Positions 40,380-51,690 are shown, counted from the stretch's first letter. The stretch: DNA of 64,000 nucleotides from Mesorhizobium sp. J428 (GCF_024699925.1 NZ_JAJOMX010000001.1:4254001-4318000), one strand, 5' to 3'. Made by a program: numbers and translations. Notes: generated from the sequence alone by a model not told the origin.

Positions 40380-40826
40380 TCAGGCGTCGCTGGCCGAAGC
40401 ATCCAGCCGGTCGCGCAGGTCGAGCAGTTCGGCACGCAGGCGGTCCGCCGTTTCGCGGGTGAGGCCCGTGCCTGTCGCGACGCTGAGCGGGACCGACATC
40501 GCTTTCTCGCGCAACGCACGCCCCTCGGGCGTGAGCATGATCTGCACCTGCCGCTCGTCGTCTTCATCGCGCCGGCGCCTCACCAGTCCGCGCGCCTCGA
40601 GCCGCTTGATGAGCGGCGTGATCGTGCCGGAATCAAGGAAGAGGCGGCTACCGAGCGTGTTGACGGTGATGTCGTCGCCCTCCCACAGCACGATCAGCAC
40701 GAGATATTGCGGATAGGTAAGGCCGAGCGCGTCGAGCCTGGGCTTGTAGAAGCGCGTGAAGGCATGGCCGGTCGCGTAGATGGCGAAGCACAGCATGGAA
40801 TCGAGCCGGATCGGTTCGGTGCTCAT
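40380..40826 (-). CDS. ohrR: MarR-family organic hydroperoxide sensor OhrR
   Basis: 148-residue winged-helix repressor. The peroxide-sensing Cys is C13 in LDSMLCFAIYATGHAF, matching the OhrR reactive cysteine. Winged HTH: YPQYLVLIVLWEGDDITVNTLGSRLFLDSGTITPLIKRLEARG, then wing RRRRDEDDERQVQIMLT. Oxidation by organic hydroperoxide would release it from DNA. It is divergent from ohr with a palindromic site between them. Confidence 0.93.
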   Translation of the reverse strand: MSTEPIRLDSMLCFAIYATGHAFTRFYKPRLDALGLTYPQYLVLIVLWEGDDITVNTLGSRLFLDSGTITPLIKRLEARGLVRRRRDEDDERQVQIMLTPEGRALREKAMSVPLSVATGTGLTRETADRLRAELLDLRDRLDASASDA

Positions 40827-40876
40827 GGAAAACTCCCTCACGTCGTCGTGAAGCATATAGCGCAAAAATAGATTGT

Positions 40877-40893
40877 GCACAATTTAATTGTGC
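40877..40893. promoter_or_regulatory. Predicted OhrR operator
   Basis: Perfect 17-bp dyad GCACAATT-T-AATTGTGC in the 100-base ohrR/ohr intergenic space. An overlapping perfect 12-bp palindrome ATTGTGCACAAT is at 40872-40883, giving two interleaved half-site pairs. It resembles the AT-rich ACAATT/AATTGT sites known for OhrR repressors and is placed to block both promoters. Confidence 0.8.
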
Positions 40894-40926
40894 GATATCG
40901 ATAGGCGGTCACCAAGGAGAAAGACA

Positions 40927-41355
40927 ATGATCAAGCAAGCCCTCTACACCGCCCATGCGAGCACCACCGGCGGCCGCACCGGAACCAGCGCGACCGACGA
41001 TGGCCGCCTTTCCATCACGCTCGACACGCCAAAGGCGCTGGGCGGAAATGACGGTCCGGGCACAAATCCCGAACAGCTTTTCGCGGCCGGATACTCGGCC
41101 TGCTTCCTCGGCGCGCTGAAGGCGGTCGGACGTGGCGAGAAGGTGAAGATTCCGGACGATACGACCATCGACGCATCCGTAAGCATCGGCGAGCGGACCG
41201 AGGGCCCTGGCTACGGCATCGCTGTCGCCATGACGGTCACGCTGCCGGGCTTCGAGCACGACAAGGCTGTCGAACTGGTCGCGAAGGCACACCAGGTCTG
41301 CCCCTATTCCAACGCGACGCGCGGCAATATCGAGGTCGAGTTTACGGTGGCGTAG
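40927..41355 (+). CDS. ohr: Organic hydroperoxide resistance protein Ohr (OsmC family)
   Basis: 142-residue thiol peroxidase that reduces organic and lipid hydroperoxides. Both redox cysteines are present: C59 in GYSACFLGAL (peroxidatic) and C125 in HQVCPYSNATRGN (resolving). N-terminus KALYTAHASTTGG-type and the GTNPEQLFAAGY motif are typical. ATG at 40927 follows AAGGAGA. Regulated with ohrR. Confidence 0.96.
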   Translation: MIKQALYTAHASTTGGRTGTSATDDGRLSITLDTPKALGGNDGPGTNPEQLFAAGYSACFLGALKAVGRGEKVKIPDDTTIDASVSIGERTEGPGYGIAVAMTVTLPGFEHDKAVELVAKAHQVCPYSNATRGNIEVEFTVA

Positions 41356-41429
41356 CGGCCGAAGGGGGACGATGAGATGGCATAACCACGCCGCTCGTCG
41401 CCGTCGTCCCCCTCACCGCCGCGCCTCGT

Positions 41430-41525
41430 TCGGCGCCTCTCCCCTCTGGAGGAGGGGGTCGAGCGCCGACGCAGTTCTTCTCCCCTTGGGGAGAAGGTGG
41501 CCGCGAAGCAGCCGGATAAGGGATC
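41430..41525. repeat. Rhizobial intergenic palindromic repeat
   Basis: The stretch holds CTTCTCCCC-TT-GGGGAGAAG (41477-41496, perfect 9-bp arms) followed by GTGGCCGCGAAGCAGCCGGAT. This is recognisable as the dispersed palindrome common between genes in Mesorhizobium and relatives. A second imperfect palindrome (CCCCTCTGGAGGAGGGG) lies just before it. It sits between the 3' ends of ohr and the convergent secreted-protein gene, where such elements usually lie. Confidence 0.7.
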
Positions 41526-41558
41526 TTTCGCGGATGCGCTGCTCGGGCGGACCGACGT

Positions 41559-42758
41559 CTACTCTTCCTCGGCGTCCTCGTTGGCGGTGACGGTGATGCC
41601 GAGCTCGTCAGGAATGTTCTGCGGCGCCGACATCGCGCTCATTCCGACTGACATGAACGGAACCGGCTGCGCGGGTTCGGCGCTGATTTCGATGCTCTTC
41701 GGATCCTGGATGAACTTAGCCACCTCGCCTGCCACCTGCTTGGCGAATTCCGGCTTCACATACTGACCGATAGCGGCCGGAATCATTGCCTCCGCCATCT
41801 TGGCAAGATCTGTCCTTTTCATCTTCTGCATGCCGCCAGCGAGATCGAGCGCGCGACCTGCGAGCGTGTTGTCATCGTAGCGGATCGAAGCGCCGCCGAA
41901 GGAGAGCTGCTGCATCAGGCCCATCGCCGCCATGCCGGCGGAGGCCTTCTGCTCCTCGGTTGCGTTGGCGAGGTTCTTCTGCATCTCGCGGGCGGCCTTG
42001 AGGAAGTCTTCGGTGTAGCCGGAGACGTCGATCGTGAAACCGACCGTGCCGGCATTGTCGACCGTGAAATCCATCTGTTCAAGCGACATGTTGCCATCGT
42101 CAAGCGTCCAGGATCCCGCCATCTCGAACGTGCCCTTGGGCTGGGTGAGGCCGAGCGCCGTGAGCATGGCCAGCGTCTGAGGGTCGCCTGTGCCGCTTAG
42201 ATCGGCGCTGAATGCGTCGGCCGTGCCGGTGAATTCGTAGGATCTGCCGTCGTCGGCACGCTCCAGCGAGTAGTTCAGGCCCGACATGGTGAAGAGCTGC
42301 TTGCCGTCCTTTTCGACCTTGACCGTGTCGACGTCGAGCGAATCGAAAAAGCCGGACTGGCTGACGATGTCGGTCGATGTGGGCGACGGCAGCACCGCCC
42401 CCGAGATCGACAGACCGTCGAGCGTAACCGTGGCGCCTTCGCTGACAGTCGAATAGGTCGGCATGGACAGTGTCTCGACAACGTAGTCGCCATTGTCGGC
42501 TTCCTCGACGCCTTCGAAGGTAATGTCGCCGAGATTGGCCGGCGGGATCTCGGCATTGCCCTTCACGGTCGCGCCGCGCATCACGATCGCGCCGCCCATC
42601 TCCTCGACCGACGACCATGACAGTGTCGCGCCCTGGCCAGCGACCAATTCCTTGAAGCGGTTGGCGACGTCCTGCGGCTCGACGGCGTGCGCGGCCGAAA
42701 GTGCCGTAAGGGAAACCGAGGAAGCTAGAAGGAAAGTGGCAAACGACCGGGCAAGCAT
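41559..42758 (-). CDS. Large secreted/periplasmic protein of unknown function
   Basis: 399 residues from the ATG at 42758 (GGAGG 7 bases upstream) with a signal peptide ending AAHA-V. The mature part is acidic and Thr/Ser/Gly-rich with repeated beta-strand-like segments (MRGATVKGN, VTLDGLSISGAV, VKVEKDGKQLFTMSGLNYS), an Ala/Met-rich central part and a C-terminal stretch ending in EDAEEE. The pattern is that of an envelope protein with AsmA/YdgA-like beta structure, but I cannot assign a family. Divergent from parC. Confidence 0.7.
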   Translation of the reverse strand: MLARSFATFLLASSVSLTALSAAHAVEPQDVANRFKELVAGQGATLSWSSVEEMGGAIVMRGATVKGNAEIPPANLGDITFEGVEEADNGDYVVETLSMPTYSTVSEGATVTLDGLSISGAVLPSPTSTDIVSQSGFFDSLDVDTVKVEKDGKQLFTMSGLNYSLERADDGRSYEFTGTADAFSADLSGTGDPQTLAMLTALGLTQPKGTFEMAGSWTLDDGNMSLEQMDFTVDNAGTVGFTIDVSGYTEDFLKAAREMQKNLANATEEQKASAGMAAMGLMQQLSFGGASIRYDDNTLAGRALDLAGGMQKMKRTDLAKMAEAMIPAAIGQYVKPEFAKQVAGEVAKFIQDPKSIEISAEPAQPVPFMSVGMSAMSAPQNIPDELGITVTANEDAEEE

Positions 42759-42956
42759 GGAAAACCTCCGTGATGGCTCGCAGACAGGATGGTCGAGCCG
42801 GATAGGGACGCGGGACAGTTGCGGCGGAGCGGGTCGAAATTGTGGCGCGCCGCTCCCGCAGCAGGCCCTGACGAATCGGAAACTCATAATCGCACCGCCC
42901 CGTCTTTGTCGAGAGCGGGTCTTGAAGCGAATCAGCGGCTCACTTAGTCCGAAACC

Positions 42957-45232
<2,276 letters not shown>

Positions 45233-45236
<4 letters not shown>

Positions 45237-45721
45237 CTCCCGGTCGGATCCACCGCCACCGCCCTCAACTCCACCAGTCCGCCCGGCACGATCAGTTCCG
45301 CGACCCCGACCGCCGTCCAGGCAGGGTAGGGCTCTTTAAGGTAGTGGGCCCAGACCTTCATGAAGGCTTCCATGTGGGCCGAGATGCCGACATGGTAGGA
45401 GGTGATCTCGACGATGTCGCTTAGGTCCGCGCCGCCTTCGCGCAGGATGTTGCGCAGCGTCTCGAAGGCGACGGCGAATTGGGCTTGCGGATCGCGCACG
45501 GCCTCCAGCGTCGCGAGACCCGCGTTGCCTGTTGCTGTGGTGGAGGAAGCGCCCGCAAAGGCCTGTGATGATTCGCTTCCCAGCCATGACGGGGTTTCGC
45601 CGCCGGGGCTGACGCCGACAATGCCGCAGACATGGATGAAACCGTTGGCAGCGACCGCGGGCGCATAGCGCCACTGCTCGTAGACGCCCTTTAGAGCTTC
45701 GGGAACGATGGTGCGGCGCAT
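45233..45721 (-). CDS. RidA (YjgF/YER057c/UK114) family protein
   Basis: 162 residues from ATG 45721 (GGAGG 5 bases upstream). The RidA fold is seen in [44 protein letters not shown] and [21 protein letters not shown]. RidA proteins deaminate reactive enamine/imine intermediates. The catalytic Arg usually found in the S-R-x-V segment is not present; the equivalent stretch reads WTAVGVAEL, so the activity may differ. Confidence 0.83.
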
Positions 45722-45993
45722 GCGGGCCTCCGGCAGCGTTTCATGCATCGTCGCTGGCGGACTGTGGCGACGATTCTCAAGAAACATCTCTGCCCCATCC
45801 GTTCGCATTTCGGAACATCGCTATCGACTGCCGAAAGCCGATTGGGTGTACAGCCGGCCCAACGCCAGCATCATGCTCGCGACGTTTCTGCATGTCTCTC
45901 CGACCGGGTCGTGCTTCAAAGGTCCCGATCTCGGTCCGTGGAATGCCGCGGCTGATCGATGCGAGACGGCTGCGCATCGAGGCCTGAGAGCTT

Positions 45994-46887
45994 CTAGAGC
46001 GGAAGCTGCTCTGGCAGGCCTCTCCGCCGCCGCCCGTCAAGAAGTTGCCAGAGCGAGTGTAGTACCAGCGCAACGACAAGGATCGCGCCGCCGAAAAGGC
46101 TGTTTGTCGTTGGCCGTTCCGAGAAGATCAGCCAGACCCAGACGGGCGCCAACACGGTCTCCAGCAGGTAGAACATCGCAACTTCGCCGCCTGGAATATA
46201 GCGCGGCGCGGTGCCGAGGCAGAAGAAGGCGAGCGGCATCATGATGACGCCGTTGAGGATGATCCACCAAGGCGCATCGATCCGGTAGCCGCCCTCGGCG
46301 ACGAAGGCGAAGGCGATGATCGCCGGGAACAGCACGCCGACCAGCGGCGTGAACCCCATCTCGCTCTCACTCGCCCGCGTAACAGTGATCGCAGAGGCGA
46401 TGAAGAAGGCCGAGGACAATGCCATGAAGTCGCCGAACAGATTGCCGGTGCCGATCGAGTCCCAGACGATGATGACGACGCCGACGATCATCGCCGCCAT
46501 GGCGAGCATGGTGGCCGGACGCATCCGCTCCCCGAGGCACACCCAGGCGAGAAGCGCCGAGAACATCGGATTGAAGGCGAGGATAAAGACGACATTCGCG
46601 GTCGAGGTAGAATAGACGGAGGCGATGAAGGTGATCGAGCCGAGGCCGTAGAGCGTGGCAACTGCAAGGCCCGACAAGCCTGGAACGAGCGAGGGCACCT
46701 TGGGTGTGAAGGCGCGCCAGACGAGCCAGATCGTGATCGCCGCCAGGAATGTGGCTGCGCTGCGCACGCCAAGTATCGACCAGGCCTCGCCCTCTGACAG
46801 GCGGATGAGCGGGATGTCGGAGGTGAGGGCCAGTCCGCCGACGGCGGCGAGCGCGATACCTTTTGCTTGCTCGGAATGGATCGTCAC
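45994..46887 (-). CDS. EamA/DMT-superfamily permease
   Basis: 297-residue transporter with ten hydrophobic helices in two EamA repeats (first ending about residue 140, second about 150-285). Sequence elements LAFNPMFSALLAWVCLGERM and MFYLLETVLAPVWVWLIFSERP mark the repeat ends. Starts at GTG 46887. Substrate unknown. Lies directly downstream of bpt. Confidence 0.87.
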   Translation of the reverse strand: MTIHSEQAKGIALAAVGGLALTSDIPLIRLSEGEAWSILGVRSAATFLAAITIWLVWRAFTPKVPSLVPGLSGLAVATLYGLGSITFIASVYSTSTANVVFILAFNPMFSALLAWVCLGERMRPATMLAMAAMIVGVVIIVWDSIGTGNLFGDFMALSSAFFIASAITVTRASESEMGFTPLVGVLFPAIIAFAFVAEGGYRIDAPWWIILNGVIMMPLAFFCLGTAPRYIPGGEVAMFYLLETVLAPVWVWLIFSERPTTNSLFGGAILVVALVLHSLWQLLDGRRRRGLPEQLPL

Positions 46888-46917
46888 TGGGGGCTCCGGT
46901 CAGTGGCCGGAGAGGCC

Positions 46918-47676
46918 TCAGTCGGAAGGGGCGACGTAGCGTTCCCAGCCCTTGGGACCCAGATGCTCCTGCGGCGTGAAGCGGACCTTATAGTCCATCT
47001 TGCGCGAGCCGTTGACCCAGTAGCCGAGATAGACATGGGGCAGGCCCATGGCGCGGGTGCGGGCAATATGGTCGAGGATCATGAAGGTGCCGAGCGACCG
47101 GTCGACGAGCTCGGGATTGTAGTAGGAATAGACCATCGAAACGCCGTCGGCCATCTTGTCGGTCAGCGCGACGGCGATCAGCTCGCCGTGGCCCTTTCCG
47201 GTGATGAAGGAATCCGGGCCGCGCTTGCGGTATTCGATGATTTTTGTGTCGACATGCGTATCCTCGACCATCATCGCATAATCGAGCACGGTCATGTCGG
47301 ACATGCCGCCGCGACGGTGCCGTGAGTCCAGGTAGGAGCGGAACAGGGAATACTGCTCGGTCGACGGCTCTGCGTCGTGCATGGCGCCGATCAGGTCGGA
47401 GTTGCGCTGGATCACCTTGCGCATGTTGCGGGTGAGCGTGAACTCGTTGGCGAGGATGCGCACCGAGACGCAGGCACGGCAGCTTTCGCAGGCCGGCCGG
47501 TAGGCAATGTTCTGCGACCGGCGGAAGCCGCCCTGGGTGAGCAGGTCGTTCATCTCCGGAGCCCTGTCGCCGACGAGATGCGTGAAGACCTTCCGCTCGT
47601 ACTGTCCGTCGAGATAGGGGCAGGGCGACGGCGCGGTGAGGAAGAACTGCGGCGACTGTGTTTGATGCTGCGTCAT
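46918..47676 (-). CDS. bpt: Aspartate/glutamate leucyltransferase (Bpt, ATE-like)
   Basis: Leucyl/arginyl-tRNA-protein transferase of the N-degron pathway, adding Leu to N-terminal Asp/Glu for ClpS/ClpAP degradation. 252 residues with [21 protein letters not shown], the conserved [15 protein letters not shown] cysteine cluster and [13 protein letters not shown] near the end. All match the family usually annotated as arginyltransferase in rhizobia. ATG at 47676; upstream is the terminator of the three-gene cluster. Confidence 0.93.
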   Translation of the reverse strand: MTQHQTQSPQFFLTAPSPCPYLDGQYERKVFTHLVGDRAPEMNDLLTQGGFRRSQNIAYRPACESCRACVSVRILANEFTLTRNMRKVIQRNSDLIGAMHDAEPSTEQYSLFRSYLDSRHRRGGMSDMTVLDYAMMVEDTHVDTKIIEYRKRGPDSFITGKGHGELIAVALTDKMADGVSMVYSYYNPELVDRSLGTFMILDHIARTRAMGLPHVYLGYWVNGSRKMDYKVRFTPQEHLGPKGWERYVAPSD

Positions 47677-47734
47677 GGCGATCGAAAGCAAAGCATTTGC
47701 ACACAGAGTTGTGCGACAAACGCCCCGAACGCAA

Positions 47735-47770
47735 CAGAAAAACGCGCTGCCCGGCTATCAGGGCAGCGCG
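47735..47770 (-). terminator. Rho-independent terminator of the three-gene cluster
   Basis: On the minus strand a perfect 10-bp stem CGCGCTGCCC/GGGCAGCGCG (47743-47752 with 47761-47770, 8-base loop) is followed by TTTTTCTG. It lies 22 bases after the stop at 47792, so it closes the operon 50956-47792 and separates it from bpt. Confidence 0.92.
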
Positions 47771-47791
47771 CATCTCATTCGTTCGATCGCC

Positions 47792-48916
47792 TCAGCCTCT
47801 AAGCACCAGCGTCACGCCGCCGACGGTCTCGCCGAGCGCCGAGGTGAGCGACAGGTGCGCCGCCGTGATCATGCCGGGCTTGAGGCCGAATTCGGCGGTC
47901 TTGAAGACAAGCGTGTCGCGGGTGGCGAAGGCGCCCATGTGACGCCGCTCCCGGAACAGGTCGCGGAACTGGCGGCGATGCGCCTTGCCGGCGGCGATCA
48001 GGTTCAGTGCGTCGGCAAGCCGGCCGGTCATTTCCTTCTGCTGACCGAGGTCGGGACCCTTGCCCGAACCGAACAGCGACACGCCGCCATCGCCAGGCTT
48101 GAGGGTAAGTTCGGTCTCTCCGCCGATGCGCTCGAACGTTGCCGTCCTGGCGAGCGTCGCGGCGAACTTCTCGCCGTCGATAAACTCGTTCTCGGCGAAC
48201 AGCGGCAGTCCGGCCGTGGCGATTTCGCGCAGCGTCGCGGCACGGAAACTCAGCCGTCCCTCGAAATTGGGCTGCCGCACTATGTTGAAGGAGAAGGGCG
48301 CTGCTTGCGCGACGATGTTGATATTGAGCTGCGCGACATGCCGGTCGACCACGGGACTGAGATTGGTGTCGTCGACGGGAATGTCATAAGGCAGGAAAGA
48401 GAAGGCCCGCACGATCAGGCACTTGTGTCCGGCCTGACTGGAGGAGGGCAGGAAAGGGATGCGCGTGCGTGCCACGCCCAGCCCCGAAACCCAGGTAGAT
48501 GAAATGCCGAGCGGCGTGGCGTAGCGCGTGTCGAAGCCGATCGTCGGATCGGTGAGGAAATATTCGACGTTCGCCGACGGCACCGGCAGGTCGCCGCGAT
48601 TGTGGATTTCGCACTCGATCTCATAGGGGCTGCCAGCGCTGATCGTGTTTGGGTCCCCGCCGCCGACGGGACGCACCTTGATCGCAGGCGAGATCCAGAA
48701 CGGGATGTTCGCAGGCATCGGCCTTGCGCCGAGGTCGCCGCCGTAAGACTTGATGAGCAGGAAGGAACTCGGCTCAAAGTCCGGAGGCGGCTTTCCTTCC
48801 TCCTTGCCTCCCTTGAAGGCCTCTTCGTAGACCTTGCGGGTCTGCTCGCGCAGTTCCTTGCCGCGCGCGTCGATTTCACGGATCGCCTTCTCGGCGTCGA
48901 TGATCTGGCTGTTCAT
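47792..48916 (-). CDS. Protein of unknown function with Ig/CARDB-like central domain (cluster gene 3)
   Basis: 374 residues, no signal peptide. The N-terminus is a charged helix (about 1-40, likely coiled). A central region (about 85-200) shows IECEIHNRGDLPVPSANVEYFLTDP, the pattern of a CARDB/Ig-like beta sandwich. The C-terminal part (about 225-374) is helical then beta-rich. I recognise no enzyme motif. Start overlaps the upstream gene by 4 bases (ATGA) and a terminator follows. Part of a co-transcribed trio with a zinc-PLC-like enzyme. Confidence 0.78.
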   Translation of the reverse strand: MNSQIIDAEKAIREIDARGKELREQTRKVYEEAFKGGKEEGKPPPDFEPSSFLLIKSYGGDLGARPMPANIPFWISPAIKVRPVGGGDPNTISAGSPYEIECEIHNRGDLPVPSANVEYFLTDPTIGFDTRYATPLGISSTWVSGLGVARTRIPFLPSSSQAGHKCLIVRAFSFLPYDIPVDDTNLSPVVDRHVAQLNINIVAQAAPFSFNIVRQPNFEGRLSFRAATLREIATAGLPLFAENEFIDGEKFAATLARTATFERIGGETELTLKPGDGGVSLFGSGKGPDLGQQKEMTGRLADALNLIAAGKAHRRQFRDLFRERRHMGAFATRDTLVFKTAEFGLKPGMITAAHLSLTSALGETVGGVTLVLRG

Positions 48917-49899
48917 GTCGTTCCGCCTTTGCCGACGATCTGGAGTCTTACGGTCTGATCGTGCGCGTTGGCGACGTCTCCGTCGTCCTTCGGCTGCACC
49001 ACGATGCGATCCGGCGTGTTGTCCTCGTCCCAGGGCTGCTTCCAGGCGAGGTAGCCGTAGCCGCGGTCGGAATCGAGGTTGAAGTCCGGTATCCGGCCGC
49101 CCCGCAGCCAGCGGGAATAGAGATCCTCGGTCAGCGTCAGTGCATTGCCGAGCGGCGCATCGTTCTTCTCGTGCACACCGCCCGAGATCAGCTTCTGCAT
49201 GACCTCCTCATGATGCGCGGGATCGTGCTGGTAAGCCTCCAGCAGGTCGTCGATGACGCTGGGGTCCGTCTGCAGTGGTCCCCAGGCGTACCAGTCGCTG
49301 TGCTTGCCAAGATAAGTGTCGGGCGCGACGGGTGCAGGGTTGCGTTCACCGTGCGATGCGGCGCCGTCGGCCGATTGCAGCTTGAGCGGGTAGGTGAGGT
49401 GGATCTCGGGCGTCGCGAAAGTGGCGCTCTCATGCCAGCGTAGCAGTGGCATGTCGGCCTTGAGCGTCGCGGCGCTGCGGAAGGTCGAATCCTGGATCGA
49501 CGGATCCTTGAACTGGTTGAACACCGGCTCGTTGATGCTCTCAGTCAGCGGCAGCGCCAGTCCGTTCAGGGCGACGCCCAGACGGAAATACTGGTAGGCG
49601 GCGTAGACCTGCTCATAGACGAGGCTAATCAGGTATTTGATGCCCGCGCCGGTGATGACGGTGAGCATACCGAGGATGAAGTCGACCAGCGCGAGAGCTG
49701 CGGCCACGGCGGCGATGAGCAGCGCGGCAAGGAAGGCAAGGATGCCGAGTATGCCGCCTGAGCCGGCTGTGTCCGCCGCGTCGGACAGGTAGTCGGCGAT
49801 GCCCTCGGCGTTCTCCATCGCCTGCTCGTAGACATCGGCCACTTCACCGGAAAACGAGTAGGGTTTCGGCGCCGGTATGGTGCCGCTTTCCGTCGTCAT
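48913..49899 (-). CDS. Membrane-spanning protein of unknown function (cluster gene 2)
   Basis: 328 residues. A short N-terminal segment precedes a long hydrophobic stretch (about 49-95) that could form two transmembrane helices. The remainder (about 120-328) is soluble and contains HSDWYAWGPL, YQHDPAHHEEVM, LYSRWLRGGRIPDFN and GYGYLAWKQPWD. The His/Asp-rich HDPAHHEE segment could bind metal. No family recognised. Ten bases after cluster gene 1 and overlapping cluster gene 3. Confidence 0.78.
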   Translation of the reverse strand: MTTESGTIPAPKPYSFSGEVADVYEQAMENAEGIADYLSDAADTAGSGGILGILAFLAALLIAAVAAALALVDFILGMLTVITGAGIKYLISLVYEQVYAAYQYFRLGVALNGLALPLTESINEPVFNQFKDPSIQDSTFRSAATLKADMPLLRWHESATFATPEIHLTYPLKLQSADGAASHGERNPAPVAPDTYLGKHSDWYAWGPLQTDPSVIDDLLEAYQHDPAHHEEVMQKLISGGVHEKNDAPLGNALTLTEDLYSRWLRGGRIPDFNLDSDRGYGYLAWKQPWDEDNTPDRIVVQPKDDGDVANAHDQTVRLQIVGKGGTT

Positions 49900-49909
49900 C
49901 CGCCAGAAC

Positions 49910-50956
49910 TTACCAGAGGCGGAACGAGACCTTTACATCGTCGGCGGTGAGGGCCCCGCCGAAATCCGGCCCGCCGGGTGCGCTTTCGTCGACCGCATGG
50001 GTCGAGTTGATCGTGCTGGCGATGAATTCGGCGAGCTCATCCGGGATCACGCCGTCGGGCGGCGGCAGCGGGTTTTCGGCGCCGACCGGCGTGACTATCC
50101 CGGCATATTTGAAGTTGTAGAGCGCATGGATCTGCGACCGGCCGAGATCCTTCAGCGCCGAGTTGGTGTAGAGGTGGTAGTTAAAGACGTCCTGGAAATT
50201 CTCCGCGACGCGGTGGCGCTGGCCGTGCGAGCGGTAAGGGCCGCCGCTGTTGAGATTGACATAGGCATGACCGACCGTGTCGGCGGCGACGTGCGTGAGG
50301 TGCCCGATCGCATAGAGATGCAGCGGAGAATCGAGCGCGCTCGAATTGAGCAGGGCCTGCGCATATTGCCCTGTCTTGCGGTAGTGCAAGGCATCGAAGT
50401 ACCACCATTCCTCACCGTCGAAATCACCCCACTGGCCGGTCAGAATGTTCTTCGTCCGCACGCCGTCGCGATAGGGATGGCTCAACTGATTGAACGGGTT
50501 GATGAGGTCGGTGATGTAGGTCTTCGCAGCTTCCTGAAGCGAGGCCTTCAACCCTTCCAGGATCTGCTTCATTTCGCCGATCGTGCCCTCCAGCCAGGAG
50601 AGCGTGGCGGACGACTGGATCACCTGGTCCTTCGCGTCGCCGAGCGCATCGATGACCGCGATGACTTCGTCGGGCACCAGGCCGAGCAGGTCTTTCTTCA
50701 CGCCGTCGATGAAATCCGAGAGGGCCAGCACCTTGTTGACGATGAAGTCGAGCGCTGGCGGCCAGTCGCGGGTGTTGAAGAAGAAGAAGTCCGGCCCTTG
50801 CGCGCCCAGGAACAGGTAGGCCTGGTTGAGCGGGTTGGCGAGCAGCGTCTGAAGCTTCTCGTAGTCCTCGTCGGAGAGTTCCCCAAGACCGCGCTTCTGC
50901 TCGATGAGGGCCTTAAGGCGCTCGGCGATCATATGGTGCATCGCCGTTCCCGGCAT
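49910..50956 (-). CDS. Zinc-dependent phospholipase C-like protein (cluster gene 1)
   Basis: 348 residues resembling the zinc-dependent phospholipase C/S1-P1 family. Ligand-like residues follow the family order: HH at 7-8, D56 (GAQGPDFFFF), H219, H222-x3-D226-x3-H230 (GHLTHVAADTVGHAYVN) and H248-x3-E252 (RHRVAENF). A long helical insertion (about 80-150) is unusual. No signal peptide, unlike secreted PLCs, so it may act in the cytosol or be exported some other way. Strong GAGGAGG RBS; first gene of the operon. Confidence 0.82.
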   Translation of the reverse strand: MPGTAMHHMIAERLKALIEQKRGLGELSDEDYEKLQTLLANPLNQAYLFLGAQGPDFFFFNTRDWPPALDFIVNKVLALSDFIDGVKKDLLGLVPDEVIAVIDALGDAKDQVIQSSATLSWLEGTIGEMKQILEGLKASLQEAAKTYITDLINPFNQLSHPYRDGVRTKNILTGQWGDFDGEEWWYFDALHYRKTGQYAQALLNSSALDSPLHLYAIGHLTHVAADTVGHAYVNLNSGGPYRSHGQRHRVAENFQDVFNYHLYTNSALKDLGRSQIHALYNFKYAGIVTPVGAENPLPPPDGVIPDELAEFIASTINSTHAVDESAPGGPDFGGALTADDVKVSFRLW

Positions 50957-51063
50957 GAATGACCTCCTCGGGCACCGTATCCGGCGCCGGTATTACCGCC
51001 CCAAGGGGGAAGGTAACGTGGAAGGCCTGTCGGGAACGTGACGCAGTTAACACTGCGGCGGAA

Positions 51064-51534
51064 TCAGACGTCGTCGCGAACCACGACGGTTCCAAGCAGC
51101 AGGTCGTGCACCGTACGCTTGCGGTCGAGGAAGAGCGTCGCCAGCAGGATCAGCGGCGACAGGATCGCATTGCCAGCCCAGAACAGAACCGTATGGACGA
51201 TCGCGAGCAGGCCGTCGATAGGGCGGCCGTCGAGCCGTTCAAGATGGACGCCCATCATCCGCATGCCCACGGTCGCCTGGTTGCGCCCGCCGAGCGTCAT
51301 CGCCACGTAGCCGAGTGCCACCAACGGCCCGAGGATACCGAAGAGCATCCAGCCGAGACCGAGGGTAAGGACACCGAAGAGGGCAACGACGATCGCCACG
51401 GGAATCATCAGAAGTCCGATCAGGATGTAGTCGATGACGAAGGCGAGCACGCGCTTGGTGCGCACGCCATCATAGGCTCGGACATCGTCCAGCCTGCTGC
51501 CGATAATCTCGCCGTCGAGAATGCGGGTGCTCAT
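51064..51534 (-). CDS. RDD family membrane protein
   Basis: 156 residues: an N-terminal cytosolic stretch, then RTKRVLAFVIDYILIGLL (the R..D signature of RDD helix 1), further helices, QATVGMRMMGVHLE and a last helix ending in a basic RKRTVHDLLLGTVVV (the second Asp of the family). Function unknown; relatives act in sodium or stress tolerance. In related genomes it is found next to bpt; here the zinc-PLC-like cluster lies between them. Confidence 0.88.
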   Translation of the reverse strand: MSTRILDGEIIGSRLDDVRAYDGVRTKRVLAFVIDYILIGLLMIPVAIVVALFGVLTLGLGWMLFGILGPLVALGYVAMTLGGRNQATVGMRMMGVHLERLDGRPIDGLLAIVHTVLFWAGNAILSPLILLATLFLDRKRTVHDLLLGTVVVRDDV

Positions 51535-51690
51535 CGTCTTCCTTCTCTCGCGCGGCATGGTTGCCGCGTGAGTGACAGGTGGGAAATGTCACGCAGGATT
51601 CAAGGTTTGCGTGCGATCCTGCTTGAGTCGGTTCGGCGAACCTGTCTAACTTGTGCACTGCAGCAATCGACTCTCGCTCCGGGGACGGCG

